The position numbers were made by a program, and so were the translations under genes. A DNA stretch of 64,000 nucleotides from Oscillatoria sp. CS-180 (GTDB taxonomy: Bacteria; Cyanobacteriota; Cyanobacteriia; Phormidesmidales; Phormidesmidaceae). Shown here piece after piece: positions 59,668 through 64,000 of the stretch. The notes under the pieces were generated by a model. The model saw only the letters and a program-made list of their open reading frames with translations, was not told the origin of the DNA and searched no databases. Position 1 is the first letter of the stretch. The number at the start of each line of letters is the position of its first letter. The DNA lies in the NCBI RefSeq assembly GCF_028330965.1, contig NZ_JAQMUB010000097.1:1-64000 (forward strand). Direction: 5' to 3'.

Positions 59668-60990
59668 TTATGTTTTGATTAAGCGATGTATTTCATGCAC
59701 TAAGTCATTGATAGAAACTGCAATAGATGGATTTTTTATCAGCTCGACTTTATAAGTATCAGAAAAAATCAAGAAATCATTGAATTCATATATTTTTCTG
59801 TCTTCAAAAGATGATTTCAATGAAATAAAGTCTATCTTTGCAAGGTTGAGATAGCTGCTTTTAGCTGTCCGCATCAGCACAATCCTCGCTTCTCTTGTCC
59901 GTACACAAGAGCTATTGTTCCTATCTACAATCAGAAGATCGCCTTCAGAGGGTTCTTGACTGAACTTCTCATCTTGATTGTCAACAAGATATCGTCCGAG
60001 GGAAATCTTCCAGCCCGGAACAAAATCACACTCTAGATACTTTTTGTAAGATTCATAAAGATCATGTATTCCTGAAACGCTAATTCGATTTCGATGAGGA
60101 ATTTCGACTCTTTTATATGTAATTCTAGATATCCATCCAGCTTTGATTAGCTTTAAGTGATTGATTTTGCCGATTCTGGTTTCATGGCTTATGCCTGAGC
60201 ACTTGCCCGACGACAACCAAAGGTTGCCTTTGTCGAGATAAATTGACTGGATAGATGAACCGTTGACTTGTCTAACAAAACTCTTTGAATGCTTTAGAGA
60301 ATGTAAAATATCGTTGTTAGAGGGAGGATGAATTTGCTCAAAGAGCTTGAGCCAGTTAATTGCTTCTAGAGATCCCAATACATGACAGCAAAGTATATCT
60401 TCATCGAACAGAAATCTGCTGTTGTAAGTTCTGTTTAAAATATGATTCGTGATGACCTTGAATAGGTTTCTAGATGAACTTACTGTCAAGTAGTCAAATG
60501 CCTCGCCAACAATTTCTCTCTCTAAAATTGTTCGCTTTCTGCCAAAAATGCGTTCATACCTTAAAAACGCCTCTAGATTATCTCTCGCATGTTGAAGTGC
60601 TCTAGATTGTAACTCATTCAACTCGGTTTCTTGTGGTTCTACTTTTAGAGGACTGATGTCCAAATCGGGAATAGCTGTCCGAAGAATATATATAAAGTGT
60701 TCTTGAAATAAATAGAATCTTTGCTCTCCCCCCTTCTCTTGCCACCACGGTTCCTTAAAGGAAGGTCCACCCCCCTTATTTTGTTGCCTGAGCAAACATT
60801 CCTCGTATTTCTGAGGATCAATGCTGGGAAAGTGTGCGAAGTGAGACCTTCTTTGATCTCCAGCTCTATAAAAAACTGGCTCTCCACAGTAGATACATCT
60901 AAGTCCCATCTCTCGATAAGAGCGGGAATTTACTCTGGAGTCATCAGCACGAATCTTCTTACCTAGATATATGGATCTGGCCACTTCCAT
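59668..60990 (-). CDS. CoiA-like zinc-finger protein (440 aa)
   Basis: Residues 30-55 read LRCIYCGEPVFYRAGDQRRS and HFAHFP, so Cys32, Cys35, His50 and His53 form the CoiA-type CCHH zinc finger. The rest is not recognised; a helical centre with FLRYERIFGRKRTILERE and a C-terminal part with SEGDLLIVDRN follow. The gene is AT-rich compared with drmD and drmMI. It lies 14 bases after drmD on the same strand and 91 bases before drmMI. CoiA helps competence by handling transforming DNA, and CoiA-like nucleases are also found in mobile elements; here a DNA-handling accessory role in DISARM is inference. Confidence 0.7.
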   Translation of the reverse strand: MEVARSIYLGKKIRADDSRVNSRSYREMGLRCIYCGEPVFYRAGDQRRSHFAHFPSIDPQKYEECLLRQQNKGGGPSFKEPWWQEKGGEQRFYLFQEHFIYILRTAIPDLDISPLKVEPQETELNELQSRALQHARDNLEAFLRYERIFGRKRTILEREIVGEAFDYLTVSSSRNLFKVITNHILNRTYNSRFLFDEDILCCHVLGSLEAINWLKLFEQIHPPSNNDILHSLKHSKSFVRQVNGSSIQSIYLDKGNLWLSSGKCSGISHETRIGKINHLKLIKAGWISRITYKRVEIPHRNRISVSGIHDLYESYKKYLECDFVPGWKISLGRYLVDNQDEKFSQEPSEGDLLIVDRNNSSCVRTREARIVLMRTAKSSYLNLAKIDFISLKSSFEDRKIYEFNDFLIFSDTYKVELIKNPSIAVSINDLVHEIHRLIKT

Positions 60991-61004
60991 CGTTTTGTGC
61001 CCCC

Positions 61005-64000
61005 TTAGCTAGATACTGGCCACAAATACACAACCCCCACCGGCTCTACCCGCTCCGCCTTGACCTGATAGGTCTGCTGAATCCGTTCCGGCTCTGTCAA
61101 AATCTCCTGCTCCAACTGCGCTACCCGGCTTTCCCAGTGGCGGCGATCGCTGTCGATCTGCCGCCGCTCCTCCGGGTTAAACAGATTGAGCTGCTGCGTT
61201 TCGTACTGCTGAAACTGTTGGAGAATGCGATTACGCTGTTCCTCCAGCAATTGTGTCATCTCTGCCGCTTCCCGCTCTCCCCGCTTCTCCAGCTTGCGCT
61301 TGGCACTTTCGGTAAGCTGCTGCGATCGCCGCTCTAGGTGAGGTAACAACTCCTCCACATCCTGAGCGGTGTACTGCTTCATCTGCGCCAAGCGGTTCGG
61401 CGGCACCTCCTGCAAGCGTCGACTGGCCAGGGAATCTTCCAGGATTTTCAGCACATCCCGCTTTTCTCCCTCCGTCAGCGGTCGCAACTTACTGCGGCCA
61501 CGGGCTTCCGGATCCATCCACTCCGCCGCAATGGTGATAATTTCATCGTGGAGTCGCGCCGCGCGATCGCCATACAGCGACAACCGCCCCAGCACTAGCA
61601 CCCGAGGAATCGGATCATCGGTACGCACCACACAGGCCCGCGTCAGCTCATCATGGAGGAAGCCCTGGGACAGAAATCGCCCCAAGAGCCGTTGCACCAT
61701 CCGGTGCTCTAGGTGCAGATGCACCACCTCGCCATCCAGCGACCCCGGATCGCGGAACACAATCGGACGAATTGGGGCTTCTTTACGCCATTCCCAAAGT
61801 TTTTGCCCCCGCTGTCGCGGTGCCCGCAGGGTGTCCAGCGTGTTTGCCCAGGTCGGATCGGCTCCCATTCTTTGGTCCAGCGCCGGTACCTTCCAGCGAC
61901 TACGTTCTTCGTTGTCCACCGCCTCCTCGGCTGACAAGGGCTGCAGTCCCGTTGCCCCCATCAACTCCAGCGACACTGAGAGCGCATCCCGGAAATGGCG
62001 ATCGCTGAGGCCCAACCAATCCCGCGAGTCCTGCAGAATGGTTTCCAGCTCCACCTGCTGCTGCCGCAGCTTATCCTGGCGTAGCCGAACCGCCTCTAAC
62101 TCCTCCTTAATCGCGCGACCTCCGACCTGGGAAGTTTCATCGGCAGTATCCGCTTGGTTAATGGAGCCCTTTAATGCTTCCTCCTCAGCTTCCCTGATTC
62201 CCGTCTCCAGCAGTTTGTTGACATTTTTTGCAATCACTGGAGAGAGGCTGCCCAATTCCTCATGGATGCGCTGGGTTTTCTGCACCAGCACATCAATCAC
62301 CCGATCCTCCGGGCGCTGGAGCAGCACGAAATAGTGACAATGCACCATGTGAGATCGTTGCAACTTCCGGTCGATACGTCCGTTGCGCTGTTCCATGCGG
62401 CTGGGATTCCACGGCACATCAAAATGGAATAAATCCGCGCAGTAGTTCTGCAGGTTAACGCCCTCCCGCGCTGCATCCGTCGCAATCAGAATCCGCAGGG
62501 GATGCTGAGCTGGGTCGGCGTTAAAGGCCGCCTTGATTTCCTCGCGGCGATCGTCCCCCATGCCCCCGTGGAACGTACCGATGCGATCGTGCTCCTGATC
62601 CGACCCGGCAATGATGGTCTTAAGCTGCTGCTCCAGATAGCGCTTGGTGTCGGTGTACTCCGTGAAGATCAGCACCCGCCGATTCAGCCATTGAGCGTCA
62701 GACTCCCCCAAATCAGGACAGAGATTTTCTTGAATCCAGGTTTCTAGCTTGCGAATGCGGCTGTCAGGCTGATGCTTGGCCTGCTCCGCAATCTGACTCA
62801 TCGCCGCCAGCAGCTCCAACTCCTCCTGAGCAATACCTGCCCCGGCAGCATAAGTCGCCTTCTCCATCTGGGTATCTTCTTCCGCCATCACCTCGTCTTC
62901 ATTGAGGTCAGCGCGATCGTCATCGGATCCTGCCGACTCTTGCAGCAGTGACAAGGTGCGGCTCATTACCACCTGTTGTTGCTCCGCCTGTCGCTCAACA
63001 GCCTGCCAATGTACCCGCAGCGTCCGCGCGAAAGCTTCGATGGAAGAGAGCAACCGCTTTTGTAGGTTGGTCATTACCAGCATCGCCGCTGTCTGAGTCG
63101 AGCGCGGCATCTCCTTGAGCCGCTGCTCCCGGAGCTGGCGATACCGTTGCAGTAGGCGAGACAGTTTCAGCTCTGGCGCATCCTCTGGCAGTCCATCAAT
63201 CACGACGGGCACTACTTCCCGCTTCGGAAAGTCCGGTTCGTTAATCTCCCGCAAATCCTGCTTCAGCCGCCGCACCATCACCGCATCCAGCAGCTTCTTA
63301 CTCCGCACCGGCACCCCGCGACAAAATCGCTGCGGGTCCAGGATTTCCAGTAGCGCCGCAAAGCTATTGGAGTGTCCGTTGTGGGGCGTCGCCGATAGGA
63401 ACAGCCGATGCTCAAACCGGGTGGCTAAGTCCCGCACGACTTTGGTGAGCTGCGAGTCAATGGCATAGCGCGATCCACTAGCGGGAGCGGCGTTGTGGGC
63501 CTCATCTAAGATGAACAGCCCCCCAGCAGAGAAGTCCCCCAGCCAGTCCCGCAAGGGAGCCGCATAGGTCTCATCGCGCAGCAGGGAATGGGAAATGATG
63601 AAGCGGGTATGGGTCTTCCAGGGATTGATGCCATAGCCCCGCTGCCGCCGCTTAGCCGCCATGAAGTCGCGATCGAAAATCACGAAGGTGAGGCCAAAGC
63701 GGCTCTCCATTTCCTCCTGCCACTGGCGCACCACCGACGGCGGACAGGAAATCACAACGCGCTTGATCTTCTGGCGCATCAGCATTTCCCGCAGAATCAG
63801 TCCGGCTTCAATGGTTTTGCCCAAGCCCACATCGTCGGCAATGAACAGGTTCACCCGGGGCATCCGCAGGGCCTTTCGCAGGGGTTCTAACTGATAAGTC
63901 TTGACCTCAATGCCCGCCCGATAAGGTGCCTGAAAGAGCTTCGGCTGGGTCGAGGTAACGCAGTTCCACCGTAAAGCATGGAGATAGGCCGAAAAGTAGC
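61005..64000 (-). CDS. drmD: DISARM helicase DrmD (SNF2 type), N-terminus off the window
   Basis: The frame is open to the right edge, and the nearest ATG at 63863 is internal. The visible part starts at TYQLEPLRKALRMPRVNLFI, followed by DDVGLGKTIEAG (motif I) and LFILDEAHNA (motif II). A late RILIATDAAREGVNLQNY block and MEQRNGRIDRKLQ (motif VI) complete the SNF2 helicase core. The C-terminal 400 residues form a long coiled-coil and helical extension. DrmD is specific to class 1 DISARM and is required for its anti-phage effect. The first 50 or so residues before motif I are also visible, so only a small N-terminal piece is probably missing. Confidence 0.92.
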   Translation of the reverse strand, partial: YFSAYLHALRWNCVTSTQPKLFQAPYRAGIEVKTYQLEPLRKALRMPRVNLFIADDVGLGKTIEAGLILREMLMRQKIKRVVISCPPSVVRQWQEEMESRFGLTFVIFDRDFMAAKRRQRGYGINPWKTHTRFIISHSLLRDETYAAPLRDWLGDFSAGGLFILDEAHNAAPASGSRYAIDSQLTKVVRDLATRFEHRLFLSATPHNGHSNSFAALLEILDPQRFCRGVPVRSKKLLDAVMVRRLKQDLREINEPDFPKREVVPVVIDGLPEDAPELKLSRLLQRYRQLREQRLKEMPRSTQTAAMLVMTNLQKRLLSSIEAFARTLRVHWQAVERQAEQQQVVMSRTLSLLQESAGSDDDRADLNEDEVMAEEDTQMEKATYAAGAGIAQEELELLAAMSQIAEQAKHQPDSRIRKLETWIQENLCPDLGESDAQWLNRRVLIFTEYTDTKRYLEQQLKTIIAGSDQEHDRIGTFHGGMGDDRREEIKAAFNADPAQHPLRILIATDAAREGVNLQNYCADLFHFDVPWNPSRMEQRNGRIDRKLQRSHMVHCHYFVLLQRPEDRVIDVLVQKTQRIHEELGSLSPVIAKNVNKLLETGIREAEEEALKGSINQADTADETSQVGGRAIKEELEAVRLRQDKLRQQQVELETILQDSRDWLGLSDRHFRDALSVSLELMGATGLQPLSAEEAVDNEERSRWKVPALDQRMGADPTWANTLDTLRAPRQRGQKLWEWRKEAPIRPIVFRDPGSLDGEVVHLHLEHRMVQRLLGRFLSQGFLHDELTRACVVRTDDPIPRVLVLGRLSLYGDRAARLHDEIITIAAEWMDPEARGRSKLRPLTEGEKRDVLKILEDSLASRRLQEVPPNRLAQMKQYTAQDVEELLPHLERRSQQLTESAKRKLEKRGEREAAEMTQLLEEQRNRILQQFQQYETQQLNLFNPEERRQIDSDRRHWESRVAQLEQEILTEPERIQQTYQVKAERVEPVGVVYLWPVSS

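Noticed and set aside
1-64000. CRISPR arrays, tRNA and rRNA genes, replication initiator, relaxase and conjugation genes
   Set aside because: Read for but not recognised; repeated GCGATCGC octamers are the dispersed HIP1 motif and not an array.

Overview
The window looks like part of a large cyanobacterial replicon, most likely a plasmid or plasmid-like island of a filamentous, Leptolyngbya-type cyanobacterium. The octamer GCGATCGC (HIP1), typical of cyanobacteria, recurs throughout. The gene content (parA/parB with putative centromere repeats, ssb, radC, ArdC-like antirestriction protein, strawberry-notch helicase-methyltransferase, HNH and NucS-like nucleases, IS remnants) is that of a mobile accessory replicon. 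No rRNA, tRNA, CRISPR array, replication initiator or conjugation gene was recognised. The replicon type is inferred from gene content only.

Region 1 (1-0.6 kb) holds the end of an IS630-like transposase and a truncated gene fragment. Region 2 (0.6-23.8 kb) is a co-oriented minus-strand block of plasmid housekeeping and DNA-processing genes: a 1414-residue protein of unknown function, ssb, radC, small hypotheticals, ArdC-like peptidase, a 1443-residue helicase-methyltransferase, a WGR-domain protein, a MoxR/RavA-type ATPase with its VWA partner, two recombination-like proteins, a DGQHR-motif (DndB-like) protein and a PP-loop (PAPS-reductase-like) protein. Nearly every transcription unit here is preceded by a terminator-like hairpin, a T-run and, in many cases, a related box with a second mini-hairpin (core GGCTATCGCCGCGCA). 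This repeated leader module is the most unusual structural signal in the window.

Region 3 (23.9-29.4 kb) has an IS with intact ends and a 6-bp target duplication, then three 20-bp palindromic parS-like repeats, parA, parB and three cyanobacterial plasmid hypotheticals. Region 4 (29.4-44 kb) is mixed cargo: MFS transporter, alpha/beta hydrolase, short-chain dehydrogenase, two proteins sharing a GAQIGQA-type N-terminal motif, a NERD-UvrD helicase, a NucS-like nuclease, umuDC (with UmuD lacking both catalytic residues), a divergent thermonuclease-like/excalibur pair, an HNH nuclease and a secreted protein made of six FDELRRENLDKDA repeats.

Region 5 (44-64 kb, minus strand, running off the right edge) is a class 1 DISARM defence island in the order drmD, [CoiA-like gene], drmMI, [membrane protein, MITE, membrane protein, ABC transporter, GmrSD-like DUF262/DUF1524 protein, DUF433/DUF5615 toxin-antitoxin pair], drmA, drmB, drmC. 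The canonical DISARM genes are intact, overlap or abut at drmA-drmB-drmC, and are split by about 5 kb of extra putative defence cargo. The replicon thus combines putative anti-restriction functions (ArdC-like, the plasmid methyltransferase) with a restriction-type defence system.
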